A stretch of 64,000 nucleotides of DNA from Combretum micranthum. Lineage: Eukaryota; Streptophyta; Magnoliopsida; Myrtales; Combretaceae. The DNA lies in contig JAMXBD010000012.1 of assembly GCA_024138025.1 (NCBI GenBank), forward strand, positions 2,604,001 through 2,668,000, in the 5' to 3' direction. The position numbers were made by a program, and so were the translations under genes. Positions 11,560 through 23,960 of the stretch are shown piece by piece (position 1 is the stretch's first letter; each line of letters starts with the position of its first letter). The notes beneath the pieces are model-generated. The model was not told the DNA's origin and did not search any database. It saw only the letters and a program-made list of their open reading frames with translations.

Positions 11560-14500
11560 GGTAGAGAACTTCTTATTACTTCTAATGATGATCCTCAAAC
11601 AAGTGAGTAGTAGATTCTTGATTGTGATTGTACTTTTCATATGTGTCCTAATCGGGATGGGTTTCAATATATGAAAAAGTTTCTAAAGGTGTCGTTTTAA
11701 TAGGAAATAACGCTTCTTGCAAAGTTACTAGTATTAGTACAATTAAAATTAAAATATTTGATGGTATTGTCAGGACACTTGATGATGTAAGACATGCGCC
11801 TGATCTGAAAAGAAATTTGATTTCTTTAAGTACTCTTGACTCAAAAGGGTACAAAGTACATTAGTGAAGATAGAGTTCTAAAGATCAGTAAGGATTTCCT
11901 TGTAGCGATGAAGGGGCAAAAAAAACAGAATGCTAATTTGTATGTTTTCCATGGTTCTATTATTGCAAGTGATGCAGCCATCGATTCTTCTTCCTTGTCG
12001 GATGATGATGTTACTAAACTCTAGCACATACATCCAAGGCATATGAGTGAAGTCAGTATAGCTGAACTGAGTAGAAGAGGACTTTTTGATAGGCAAGGTA
12101 TCAACAATCTTAAATTATGTGAACACTACATTTTTGGAAGCAAAAGATAGTCAGATTGCCATAGATATTCATAACACAAAAGGCACACTTGATTACATTC
12201 ATTTTGATCCTTGCAGACCAACTAAAGTGCCTTCTAGATGAGGTGTTAATTACATGTTAACAATTATTGATGACTTCTCTAGAAAACTTTAGGTATTCTT
12301 TTTGAAAAAAAAGACTGATGTACTACCCACATTTAAGGAGTGGAAAATCATGATTGAGAAACAAACAGGAAAGCAGGAAAACATCTTTGCACTGACAATT
12401 GGAGTTTTGTTCTAATGAATTTAATGATTTATGCAAGTCAAAAGGTATTGTGAGGCATTTGACAGTTCCCAGTACTCCACAACAAATCGGTATAGCAGAA
12501 CGGATGGATAGAACAATAATGGAGAAAGTTCAATGTACGCTTTCAAATGCTCATTTGCTAAAGTCATTTTGGCCGAAGTAACTTCTACAGCATGCTTTCT
12601 GATTAATCAATCTCCTTCAACTGCTACTAAGAAATAGAACCACATGAGGTATGGTCTAGTGCTCCTGTTGATTAGTCAAATTTAAAATTTTTTGGGTGTC
12701 CTGCATATACTCATGTTAATAATGGAAAACTTAAGCCTAGATCAGTTAAGTGTATGTTCCTTGGTTATAAGTTTAGTGTCAAGGATATAAGTTATGGTGT
12801 CCAGAATTGAAGAAAGTCATAATTAGTAGAGATGTTATTTTTTATAAAACTGCTATGTTACATGACTTATCTTCAAGTACTACATCTGATAAAGTTCAAC
12901 AAAAATCAAGTGTGCAAGTGGAGGTTGAGATTGATTCAAGTTTTATACCAATGCCTACTTCTCAGACTAGACAAGAACTACAAAGTGGTATTGTTTCTTA
13001 ACCAGCACCACAACAGCAGTATTCCATTGCTAGAGGCAGACCTAAGAGAAAAGTTAAGCCTCCATAGAGATATGCTAATACAAATCTTGTTGCTTATACT
13101 TTAAATGTAGCAAAAGATATTGATTCCAATATAGAGCCCTCTACTTACTTAGAGGCAGTTAGTTATGATAACTCTGGTAAGTGGATGATTGCTATGCAAG
13201 AGGAGATGGAATCCTTTCTTAAGAATGGTACATGGGATTTAGTGAAACTTCCTAAAGGTAAGAAGACTATTCGTTGCAAGTAGGTGTTCAAGAAGAAAGA
13301 AAGAACACCAGAAGTTGAAAAACCTAGATATAAAGCAAGACTGGCTACAAAAGGCTACAGTCAAGTTCCTGGTGTAGACTTTATAGATGTATTTTCTCCA
13401 ATTGAAAAGCATAGTTCGATTGAAGTCTTGCTTAGCATCATAGTGATACATGATTTGGAGCTCGAGTAGTTAGATATGAAGACAGCTTTTCTTACATGGA
13501 GAACTTAATAGAGACATCTACATGCAACAGCCAGATGGTTTTATAGTTTCAAGTAGAGAAGACCATGTTTCCTTGCTGAAAAAGTCTCTTTATGGCCTGA
13601 AGCAGTCACCAAAACAATGGTATAAGAGGTTTGACTCATTCATGACTAGTCATGATTTTAAAAGAAGCAATTTTGATAACTGTGTTTATTTCAAGATGTA
13701 TAGTGATGGTCATTAGTGTATTTGCTCTTGTGTATTGATGATATATTGATAGCAGTCAAGAATAGAGGAGAGATTAGAAAAGTAAAAGCTCAATTGAGTA
13801 AAGAGTTTGAGATGAAAGACTTAGGTCCATCAAAGAAGATCCTTGGGATGGAGATTATGAGAGAAAGAAAAGCAAGCAAATTGTACCTAAGTCAAAGGGG
13901 GACATTAAAAAAGTTCTTAGTAGGTTCAATATGCGGAGTGCTAAACATGTTAGTACTTTTTTAGCAGCTCATTTTAGACTCTCATCTGTCTTATCTCCAC
14001 AATCAGATAAAGATGTTGACTATATGTCACGAGTTCCATATTCTAGTACAGTGGAATCTCTATGTATGTTATGGTTTGTACATGTCCAGATTTATCATAT
14101 GTAGTCAGTAGATACATGGCAAATCCTAGTAATGAACAATGGAAAGCATTCAGTAGATTTTTAGATACTTAAGAGGTAATAACTAGAGATAAAGTCACTA
14201 AATATGTTGATTCTAATTTCGCCGGAAACTTTGATAAAAGAAGATCTCTCACAAGCTATATCTTTACTCTTGGTGGTTATGCTATTAGTTAGAAAGCTAC
14301 TTTGCAAGCTATAGTTGCCTTGTCTATTATGGAAGCAAAGTATATGGCTATTACTAAGGCTTGTAAAGAAGCCATTTAGTTGAAAGGTATATGTGGCAGA
14401 CTCAGTGATGACTTGAAGACTACTACAGTCTTTTGTGATAGTCAAAGTGCTATTTTCCTCACAATAGATCAAATGTTTCATGAGAGAACAAAGCACATTG

Positions 14501-14655
14501 ATGTTTAGTATCATTTTGTGCATAATGTTATTGCTCGTGGTGATATTATTGTAAGCAAAATTAGCACTCATGATAATTCTGCTAATATAATGATCAAGTC
14601 ACTTTCTATAGTCAAGTGTTACCATTGCTTGGACTTGGTTAGTGTTCATTGCTAA
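11560..14655 (+). pseudogene. Copia pol (protease-integrase-RT-RNase H), broken
   Basis: Fragments of every pol domain are present in order. The protease-region segment DCDCTFHM (near 11620) is followed by integrase core pieces with IDDFSRK (near 12265) and the PSTPQQIG segment (12470-12500). Reverse transcriptase follows at 13180-13960, with KARLATKGYSQ, LYGLKQSP and the catalytic motif as CIDD (normally YVDD). RNase H lies at 14200-14560 (SIMEAKYMA, FCDSQSAI, HERTKHID). Many conserved tryptophan codons read TAG, for example in RCK*VFKKK (13282), IS*KATLQ (14291) and AI*LKG (14378). The gene is clearly dead. Confidence 0.88.
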
Positions 14656-14761
14656 TTTATACCCTTTAAAGGTTTGTGGAATAGGTGGAGAATTTTTTGT
14701 TTTTATGTTGCAGATTGAGAGTTTGTATCTTTTGCTACTGAATTCATGTCAAGGTAGAAAT

Positions 14762-15109
14762 TGTTGATATTTGTGTCTCGAATTCCGCAGCACTTAGGCC
14801 ACCAACCTTAATACTTACATTGCTGGCCTTGAGCAGACCTTGAAATCAAAGCCTCAGAGTAAAGGCTACCGACCTTGAGTCGGCATACATTAAAATTTGC
14901 CAACATCATATATAAATATGATTTTAGGGTTCTTTAGTGATAATGTATCGTTTTAGTGTGATTGTACACACAACTCTTATACTCTTTCTTTAATATATAG
15001 TGAATTCTCCTTTCTCTGCCTGTGGATTTTCCTATCAAGGGTTTTCTACGTAAATCTATGTGTGTACTTTATGTTTCTTTGCCATTAGTTTTCATGTCTA
15101 TTTATAACA
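14762..15109 (+). repeat. 3' LTR of the Copia element
   Basis: The 348-bp LTR starts TGTTGA and ends TAACA, followed by the ACATT target duplication. It aligns with the 5' LTR but with many point differences and a shortened segment in its 5' third. Confidence 0.9.
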
Positions 15110-17047
15110 ACATTTATACTTGACTCGAGCTCGATTAAGCTTTCGAGCTAATTGAACTAAACATAGTTAGTTCGAACTCAGCTCAATAAACTATTCAAGT
15201 TCAGGTTCGACTAAACTATTATCAAATTAAATTCAAGTAAACATCAAGCTCAATATGAGTAGTTTGTGAACTAGTTTGGTTCATTTACAACTCTAACTTA
15301 AACAGTAAAATCGAGTTTCAAAAGTGCTAAAAAAATTAATATCTTGTCATTCAAAATATGAAGTTCTCCGAGCATTTTTAATGGAGTTCACTAAGCAAAT
15401 TATAAAAATAACTAAGGATATGCTTAAGATCTTTCCCACCATTAAAATGAGCTTCATGAATAAAAAATAGTGCTAAGACCATTGTTTTTTAGTAGTATGG
15501 TTACCACTTTTCCAACATGAAAAGCTTAATTCAATTCTTCTCTTTCTGTAAACCCCGAGACTTTTTCATACTAGTAAAAATAGATAGAAATATAAATATA
15601 GAAAATAGATGGTTACCATTGACCTCAACAAAGACTCTAGAATATAGCTATGAATAATAATGAGCCTATGTATAGTTTTAAAACCCTAAAACAAAGATTC
15701 CCATATAGAATTAAATACTACTAATTAGATTTCATAGTAGGTATCGAAAACTCAAGGTATAAGAATAACTTGGCTAAGATATTAAGTGCAACAAGAATAA
15801 CCACTAATTACGCTTATAGTTAGAAAACAATAACCTAAAGATAAACCATTAAGGTTATAAATACATAATAAAAACATAAACAAATATATAACTAATAATC
15901 TAGACTCCAAATAAATATTTGAATCACACCATTGTTTTAATTAGAATATACTTAAGTTATTGAAGCCTAAAACAAAAATTGATCTATTAAGCTTAGAAAA
16001 CCCTAGTCGGGTAAGATAAAATCTAAAAATAATTAATCGCATAAACTTTAAACCTAAAGTTGAACCCAATAACAATCTAGACAATTTATAGAATACTATA
16101 TAAATTTTTGGAAATAAAACTCTTGAATATTGTCATATTTATACTTGTTTAACTTAATAAACTACTCTAAAATCTAGATAATTATTAACTAATTATTATT
16201 ATAATATATATGCATGAAATATCGGTGCAAATTGCACCAAAATGGAGGGTTTGGATTTCATTAATTTGTGTTAGCCGAAATTGATGCATTAAAGGTCAAA
16301 AAAGAGAACAACAAAGTCAATAATTTATCACACTTCAACCAATAACAATTAGCCACATAAACAAGCTTAATTAATGCATAAGAACACATGCAATCTTTGT
16401 GGATTGTAAGCTGCAAATTACTCCAAGTTTGCTGCCATTTTTCTTCATAAATGCATGTATATAAACATCCTTAATGAGCAATCAAACAAGCCATTATACA
16501 CACAAGACACTAGCCAACACTCTCTAAAATTCATCCTCCCTATAACCATTAAAACGCACTCAAACCACACACAAATAACATCTAAAACAAGCATCAAACT
16601 AAGCTTAGGAAGAAGAAGAATAACTAAGGGAAAGAAGCAACTAAGGTAAGAATAGTTCGTTTTAGGGAGTTTAAACAATAAAACATGGTCTTAGATCATG
16701 TTTCTATTAATATAGGATGGGTTCAAGCTGTGGGGAAGGTTTTAGAATCATCAAATAACCTCAAACAAGGTAAGTTCTTAAAAACCCTAGTTACATCATT
16801 TGAATTCGTATAACAAAATCATGGACATGTTAGAGTGTTATGAGATGATATATGTGCATATATAATATGCATAATCACTTAGGAACACTTTAAATACAAT
16901 TTAGACGTGGAAAAACATCAAAATCAAATCAAAAGCCACGAAGAAGATGATGAATAGTCGTTTTCCATAAGAGCACGGGAGGAACAAGGGCGTAGATCTC
17001 CCCGTGTACCTCTTGGCATGGAATTCATTACCGTATGAATTCCAGAG

Positions 17048-18710
17048 TGTTACTTTCTCTCAAATAATGATTTTAATGTTAACAAAAAGGATTAAGTATT
17101 TACTAACAAATTTATTGAAGTGTACAGTACTTAAATTTAATAAAAGTTGGTTTATGAAAATGTGTTCAAAAGAGACTCAATTCAAAACATACATCAGAAA
17201 GTTTAGAAAGTTTTTTCAAGAACAAATGAACTGTCAGAAGGTTACTTAGAAGGTATTTTGCCAGTTTATAAGATTCTTAAAACAATCAGAAGGTTCATCA
17301 GAGACTACACCTGCAAACTTGTAAAAAATACAAAATACGAACAACAAGTTGCAAATATGATTTTTCTTTATGGATTCGATATTTTGAAGACCCGGCTCCA
17401 AAGTTAAGTGTATTTGGGTAATACATTCAATTATGTTCCACTAAGTTGGTTCAAATATCCATAGGGATTCAAGTTTTTGTTAGATTAAAGTTTATTTTTG
17501 GGAAATTAATGTTTTTGATAGCAAGGAAAATCACGTGATCTATAAGAAAGATTTTTCTACAGATTATTCAAGTTTTTATTTGGAAATATAGAAGACACAA
17601 CCAGCTAGGCAAGGAATTTGTTTGATGAATATTTTGTCCATACAAAGAATTCAAAAATTATAGAAGATACAATTTTTTCATGTGAACAGTACCAGGAGTT
17701 ACAATTTGTCAACAACGTCTCAAATCAAATTCAAAATTCAAGATTATGATTATCATATCAGTTGTTGGGTACTCAACCTTATCCATTGGAGCAAAACACA
17801 AGATAATAACAACAAGATAACAACTCATTCAAATTATGCAGTTGAAGAAGACTAAGCAAGCCGATCCTCTTTTGAAATCACTCACAGTATCAAGAACCAA
17901 GCTTATCCATCTTAAGTCCTAGCTGTTGGAAGTAACAAGGATAAGTATACACGCCCAAAACAGAAGAGAACAATTCAACAACGTGAAAAGCAAAGAGAAA
18001 ACAGAGAATATGAATTTCTTTCTTCATTTGTGCATATCACAGTCATTTTATTTTGTTCTTATTTGTTCAAAATTTTGAGGATCCACAATCTATTTCCTCT
18101 TATCTAGATTTATTCACCTTGTAAAAGATTGAGAGTTACAAGTAAGCTCATTAGATTAATTGTTAGCTTGGGAAAGTTTGGAGAATCAAGCTGAATGCAT
18201 GTAACCAAGTGCTTTGGCAAAGACAACTTATAACTTGATTGATTCTTGGATATAGTGGAACATACCGGTGGAATACTGGATCCCCGACTTGGTGCTGGAA
18301 GAGAGGACTGACGCTCAAGGTGGAGCCTCTATAAATCGACTTTGCACAATCTTCTCTCTCATCTCTCTTTATTTCGTGCATAATTAATTTATTTTGCTTA
18401 GCTATTTTACATGCTCGGAAAGTAAATAAGAGAGTAACTGGAATATATTTTATTAAGCAGAGAGTAGATCAGAGAGTAAATCTGGGAATTTAACTTTGGA
18501 ATTTTTGTTTAATCTTTTGTGGGTTTGAATAAATTCTTTTGATCCGAATTTGTTTAAAGATATTAGTTATTAAGTTTTTTTGTTTTATAGAAAGTTTTAA
18601 AGCCATTAAAGTTGAGTAACTAAGTGGTGTGAATTTGTTTGAATTTATGAAAAGTAAAATTTTATTTATAACCAATTCCCCCCCTCTTGGTTATTCTTTT
18701 GGGATCAACA
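17048..18710 (+). mobile_element. Nested solo LTR, 1.66 kb
   Basis: It starts TGTTACTTTC and ends GGGATCAACA, and is flanked by a perfect CAGAG duplication (17043-17047 and 18711-18715). The end, with CCCCCCTCTTGG followed by GGGATCAACA, resembles the U5 end of plant Copia LTRs. That family assignment is inferred. No internal domains remain. It interrupts the larger solo LTR and is therefore younger than it. Confidence 0.85.
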
Positions 18711-18823
18711 CAGAGAAACACGGCTAGTACAATCATTTACCAAGCCATGTTCCTCTTGGCCATAATTAAAACAATTAATTAAATTAATTAATTTAAATTA
18801 AAAAAACCTAATTTAGTTCCGAA

Positions 18824-18844
18824 ATTATTATTATTATTATTATT

Positions 18845-18892
<48 letters not shown>
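18824..18892. repeat. Compound microsatellite (ATT)n(GTT)n
   Basis: About eight ATT units run directly into about fifteen GTT units. It lies inside the outer solo LTR. On the minus strand it gives an open frame of isoleucine and threonine repeats that I do not consider a gene. Confidence 0.95.
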
Positions 18893-19052
18893 AATATCAA
18901 CATTAACATTATTATTATTTCCATTGTTATTAATATCAATAATGATATTATTATTATTAATTTTAATTTTTGTAATATTGTTAATGATACTATTATTATG
19001 ATAAATATTATTAATAACAATATTATTATTGTCATTATCACTAATGAAATAT

Positions 19053-19085
19053 ATAATAATAAATAATATAATAATAATAATAATA

Positions 19086-19120
<35 letters not shown>
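19053..19120. repeat. (TAA)n microsatellite, imperfect
   Basis: A TAA/ATA-based tract interrupted by occasional extra bases, ending in about twelve uninterrupted units. It is within the same LTR, about 160 bp downstream of the GTT tract. Confidence 0.9.
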
Positions 19121-20932
19121 GATTACTACTATTTTAATATAGTTATTATGAAAAATAATATTAGTATTACTAATAAATTACTTTATAATTATCATTACTA
19201 TTATTACTAATACTATTATCATCATTGTTAATATTAGTATACTTTATAAATGAAATAAAGTATAATAATTGCAAAATACTTTTCTATACAGAAGAATGTA
19301 AATTTAAATAAGCTAAATTTTTTAATAATGTGATACCTATACATAACAAGAAAATTATATGAAGTATATAAAAAAAAAAAACACGACGACACTAAACAAT
19401 AGTAAATAGATATGAGTTATTATAATGGGTCAAATAAGAAACAATATAAAAATAGCAATAATAATAACTATAAAAATATAAGCTTACTAAATATCAATTT
19501 TTTTGAATAACCCGATAAATGTATATAAATATCAAACAAGATCAAGACAAGCAAAATAAAAATGAATATTAAATAATAATTGATTATCATAGGATAATTA
19601 AATGGCCAATATAGTAATAGAAAGAAAACCCAATATCAATATAGAACACTTAGACACTCATAGGAATTTAATTATATAGTTTGTGTGATATTGATGAATA
19701 TATTATTCATCTCAAAAGGTGATCTTGATAGTTGTGAGGGAGGATTTTCCCGTTGATTACTACGAGTAGCCAGTATGAGCAGGCGAGTAATTTAGTCTTA
19801 TTACATTATATGTGCTTGTAGCTTAGCTAATCTTTAATGAAAGATAATAACCTCAATTTGCTGTTAAGTTTATGGGAATTATTTACTGTATGAAATATTG
19901 ATTGTCAAATCACTCTAATGATAATAATAACATAATTCTATATGACTATATTACTTGTATAACATGTTGCTTGTCTGTGTAATGATTGATCGCCTTAAAC
20001 CTGATTAAATACTATTGGTACCATAAAGGAAATGAACATGCATTGCATGATTCGCATAAGCAGTATTTGAGTAAGTTGTAGCCTACTACGTGTTAGTGTT
20101 TCGGATCTCTAGTAATGCTTGGTTTATCTAAGCAAGGAAGCTAATAGTTAATCACAATATTACCTTTATTCTGTTGATATTATAGGAACTAAATGGTAAA
20201 TAAAGGACTCCGCTTATGGTATTACTTGAAATGACTAACACTTAGTGGAGTTTCTAAAGCTAAAATAGGAAATGAGTGTTAAAGACATGATAAATGCAAA
20301 GTGATAATTAAAGTGAGTATTGTTGTTTTCCTATATGCTTAGTCTCTTCTTGGTAGGTAGGCCATAGTATTGTGTTCCTTCAACCCCGATGAGAGGGGCG
20401 TAAATCTTCATCCTACTTTGGATTCTGGGTTATCCAGGTTTGTATTTATACATATGCTTGATTGATGTATTTCATATGGTTGTTAATAAACTTGATTGAT
20501 ATGTGGTAAGTTATGGTTATTCACTGAGCCTGTGGTTTTGCTCATATTCCAATGGTCCTTTCAGGTTTACACTTAGGCCATAGCTAGTCACTTCCGAGAG
20601 TTTAGCTCCGATAAGAACTTCAAGACTGAAAATTCATGGAAGACTATGGCATAAATTCTTTGTTTTTATTTTAGCCTAAGCTAGTTAGTATCTAAATTAT
20701 TAGTTATGTGTTTAGAGACTTTTAGAAAGATATTATTATTGTAATACTATATTCAAGCACCGAGACGTTGTTATTTACTAATTTATAACTTACATGTATT
20801 TGTCATTTCTTATCAAAGCAACTAAAAGATCTTGTTGTTTTGAAATATGTCATTCTCTGAAAGTAAACCAATGATAGTAATCAAGTGTAGCTTGTTTAAT
20901 ACTATTAGGTACCCTCGGGGCGTGACACTTTC

Positions 20933-21791
20933 TTAAGTTGTAATGTGTAAAATTAATAAAAAAGAAAAAATGAACAAATCCATTTTTTTTTTCACATACT
21001 TCAACATATAAAATGATAAGAATATAATTTTTTTTAATATTAAAATAAGGCCAACGTAAATGTGGAATAATACCTAAAGAACTTAATAAGGAACCACAAC
21101 TAAAACATGAGCTCTTCAGAGAGCATGCTCTTTAAATTTTATATAGCATATTAAGGATTTTGTCAAGAACAGACCATCGAATATGCTTTTGGGGATAATC
21201 TTGAGAAATTGGTACAATAATTAGACTAGAGACATACGTTTTGTGTAATTATGGAACAGGAACGAGAAAAAAATAAAAAATGCCAACGTAGCTTCGATAT
21301 AATAGGCAACATCGAGTCGGAAATAAACACTTGACTTGTTATAATATTATAATTACATGGCTAGTTTGTTCTTATCTTTTTTCTTTTTTCCTTTTTTCCC
21401 TCTGTTGGATATTGTTCTTATCTACTATGCCATGATGACATACCACTGCTTGATCTTTCCTTTTCTCTTTTTCTCTCCTTTTTTTGACAAATAATGTCCA
21501 AAAATCAAGCCCAAGTGACTTCGCATTTTGGAATATCAAACATTGACCCATTGAGTCTATACTTAATAATCCTCCAGAAACAAAACGATTAAATGATTAG
21601 AAGTTAAAATCAAGGCAAAAAAGAACATTAGAAGTAAAGAAAGGACGAAAACGGCCAGTTAGATGGAATTGTTCCTTATATCGCTATAATCTCTAATCCG
21701 TACTAGCAACCTTGGGTAAAGACGTTTCGTATCATTATCGTGGCTGAATTACTAGTACATAGGCATAATTTTATTTAGAGCTATTATCGTA
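20933..21791. other. Intergenic, no gene seen
   Basis: AT-rich sequence with no open frame, splice pattern or defined repeat that I can support. Confidence 0.6.
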
Positions 21792-22016
21792 AATGGTACC
21801 TAAATTTTCATAAAACATGCAATTAGATACAACTTTAAATTAAATTGAATAATTTAGCACTTAATTTTGAAATTGATGAATTTAGTACTTGAACAAACTT
21901 TTCATGCATACCAATATATATTAAATTGATCAATTACAAAGTTTTTAAAATACCAAATTGATCAGTTTCAAAATTCAGATATCTAATTACATATTTTATC
22001 GAAATTTATATACCAT
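21792..22016. repeat. Foldback MITE-like repeat, copy 1
   Basis: The left arm (ATGGTACCTAAATTTTCATA, then ATGCAATTAGATAC) is the inverse of the right arm (TATCTAATTACATATTTTAT, then TTTATATACCAT). The whole segment can fold on itself. The interior repeats the motif ATTGATCAATTTAGTAC. Relatives lie at 36886, 37221 and 51520. It is non-coding. Confidence 0.7.
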
Positions 22017-23773
22017 TCGCAACATTATCCCTTCTAGTTACTTAGTGTTTGGCAATTTGAAAGAAAGTAAAAATAGGCAAAAATGAAAAGAAAAGAAACA
22101 AGTAGAAAGGCAATAAAAGGAAGTATTGTGTTTATTTTTTGTTTGGTTTTGTAAGAAGGAAATAGGATGAAATTTTTGCTTATGATGTTGTTTCGTCGAG
22201 ATGATAAAGAAATGAAGAGAAATGAAATGTCTAATAGACAAAAAATGCCCCTTATCTTATCTTTTTTCAACTTATTTTAAAGGGTATTTTCATCATTTTA
22301 ATTAGCTTCTTCTACGTTCCGCTACTTTCATTCTAAAATCAAACAAGAAAGAAATAAGCTTCATCTTCCTCCCACATCCATTGAAATCATTCCATTTCCA
22401 CTCAAACTCCAACTAAAATAACTAAACACAAAGAAATCATTTTATTTCCCCTACCTTCTTTTGGTTTCATCTGATATCCTCCATTCCAAATACAATATAA
22501 ATGTGATCATTGTGACTCTTTCACTAAGGCAAAAAAGGATATGACAACTTATTTTTGTTACTAAAATATCACTGTTCCAACATCCACGTGATGATTCAGA
22601 CAATATTGCTATAATTAATTATTTATTTGTTTATTTATTTCCTTCTTGGTTTTTTTCTTCTTTTTTTTTTCTTTTTAGTGAAGATTTTATAAGAAATAGT
22701 TAAATAAAACTTCCATTATTTGAACCAATTTTTTCTCACAGATTTTGCGGACGGAAAGGTATGCTCAATGATTATTAGAATGTCAATTGCTAAACACTAG
22801 AAAAATATATGTCCTATTCTATGTGGATCGTAACTTTTCTTTCTTTTTTTTTTTTCTTTTGGTGGTTGTTTTCACGTATTGGAATGTGTACAATAAATAG
22901 TATAAGTTTGTATCATTCCCCATCTTTGTAAAAAAAAAAAACAACAACAACAACAACATTAAAATTAGTTGCCAGGCCGGAGCATACTCTTCATTCTTTA
23001 ATGTCCTATAGTTGCTCGAAGAGGGAGCGATTTCATCGTGTAGACACAATCATAAGTAAACTATGCATGCATTTGAGGAATTCAGATTTGATTTGGTGCA
23101 AAACATGTTGTTTATACACTATAATTACCAATTATAGTATATAATTTTAGAAATTTTTTAAATAACATATCGTTACTTAACTATATCGAGCGTTATAATA
23201 TTTACATTTGTTATTTCAAATCATACAATTCTAAATATTTCAAAGATTGGAACTCTTTTAAATAATATGATACTTTATATATAATTATAGAAAAATTTGA
23301 GTATGTACACTATGTAGTTATTTTATGGATATAAATTATTGATATGTTCAATCGAATAACATTTTACATAAATCTATCTTTTTCTTTTAAACATGCATAT
23401 GATCTACATTAAAATTCATACATGCATGGCGTGAGTATATTAATCACAATAACAATGTAGATAAATCTACTATATATCTTATGAATATATTATATTTTAA
23501 ATTAAGATCCGCCCATAACATATATATACAACCTGACACAAACGCCAACTCTCCAGTTAGCCCATAACGAAGGGTGTCACCAACAACAACTTCGGGGAAA
23601 AAAAAAGATCGTTACCTTTGTAATATTAAAATATTAAAGCTGTTGACTTTGTATTTTTGTTTCCATAAGGAATCTAATCGTCTATTTGCCTGCATCAGAC
23701 AGGACGTATTCAAACTAAAATTATTGGCTACATTATGCATTACTTTGCTCGTCACCTATACATGAAATTTTTC
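22017..23773. other. Intergenic, possible old insertions
   Basis: There is no gene. The interval 22040-22495 begins with AGTGTTTGGCAATTTG and ends with CATTCCAAATACAATAT, which could be worn ends of a MITE, and shows purine-rich then pyrimidine-rich halves. The rest is simple AT-rich DNA, with CAA repeats near 22941-22957. Confidence 0.5.
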
Positions 23774-23781
23774 TATATAAA
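23774..23781 (+). promoter_or_regulatory. TATA box of the reductase-like gene
   Basis: TATATAAA lies about 180 bp upstream of the start codon at 23961, in a CT-rich setting (ACTCCCCATACTCC follows). Transcription would be expected to start near 23805-23815, giving a 5' leader of about 150 nt. Confidence 0.6.
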
Positions 23782-23960
23782 CTCCCCATACTCCATGCCT
23801 TAACATGCATAAAACACAACACAACATCCAAGCACACATATCCTCAAAGTAACACCATTAAGCTTCAACCTTCTTTCATATCAAGGCCATTGCTTTCCTT
23901 CCCCCTTTCCCTGATAAAAAAAACAAAAGAAAGAAAAAGACCTAGGGATAAAACAAAACT

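Larger units (their letters stand above)
10335..15109 (+). mobile_element. Ty1/Copia LTR retrotransposon, decayed
   Basis: A complete but dead Copia-type element (Tnt1-like order). In order it has a 5' LTR, a Met-tRNA primer site, gag with a zinc knuckle, protease, integrase, reverse transcriptase, RNase H, a purine-rich tract (CAAGGTAGAAAT) and a 3' LTR. It is flanked by a perfect 5-bp target duplication, ACATT (10330-10334 and 15110-15114). Internal frames carry many stops and shifts. The LTRs differ by many substitutions and a net 29 bp of length, so the insertion is old. It sits inside an older MITE-like repeat. Confidence 0.93.
10072..15295. mobile_element. MITE-like element split by a Copia insertion
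   Basis: The sequence just inside the left end (AGAGCTACAAATGAGTCAAA, 10072 on) is the imperfect inverse of the right end (TTTGGTTCATTTACAACTCT, ending near 15295). Between these ends, outside the Copia element, lies only about 260 bp on the left and 185 bp on the right, rich in CTCGAG/TTCGAG motifs. I infer a non-coding element of about 450 bp that later received the Copia insertion. Its own target duplication was not resolved. Confidence 0.5.
15547..20927 (+). mobile_element. Solo LTR (about 3.7 kb) split by a second solo LTR
   Basis: It begins TGTAAACCCCGAGAC and ends CGGGGCGTGACA, the usual form of long plant Gypsy LTR ends. A perfect 5-bp duplication, CTTTC, flanks it (15542-15546 and 20928-20932). 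No gag-pol lies between the ends, so this is a solo LTR left by recombination between two LTRs. A nested insertion at 17048-18710 accounts for 1,668 of its 5,381 bp, including one copy of its own target duplication. A second copy of the same LTR begins at 58883. Matching segments include the 16.95/60.37-kb GATGATGAA(T/C)AG block and the 19.7/62.9-kb TTGATGAATAT block. Orientation is assigned from the TGT...ACA form and the shared order of blocks. Confidence 0.88.

Noticed and set aside
18808..19041. Minus-strand open frame of Ile/Thr repeats
   Set aside because: It is a direct translation of the triplet microsatellites in an LTR.
22034..22270. Open frames rich in Phe/Leu/Ser near a possible MITE
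   Set aside because: They are low-complexity purine/pyrimidine-rich sequence in two overlapping frames, with no domain and no splice structure.
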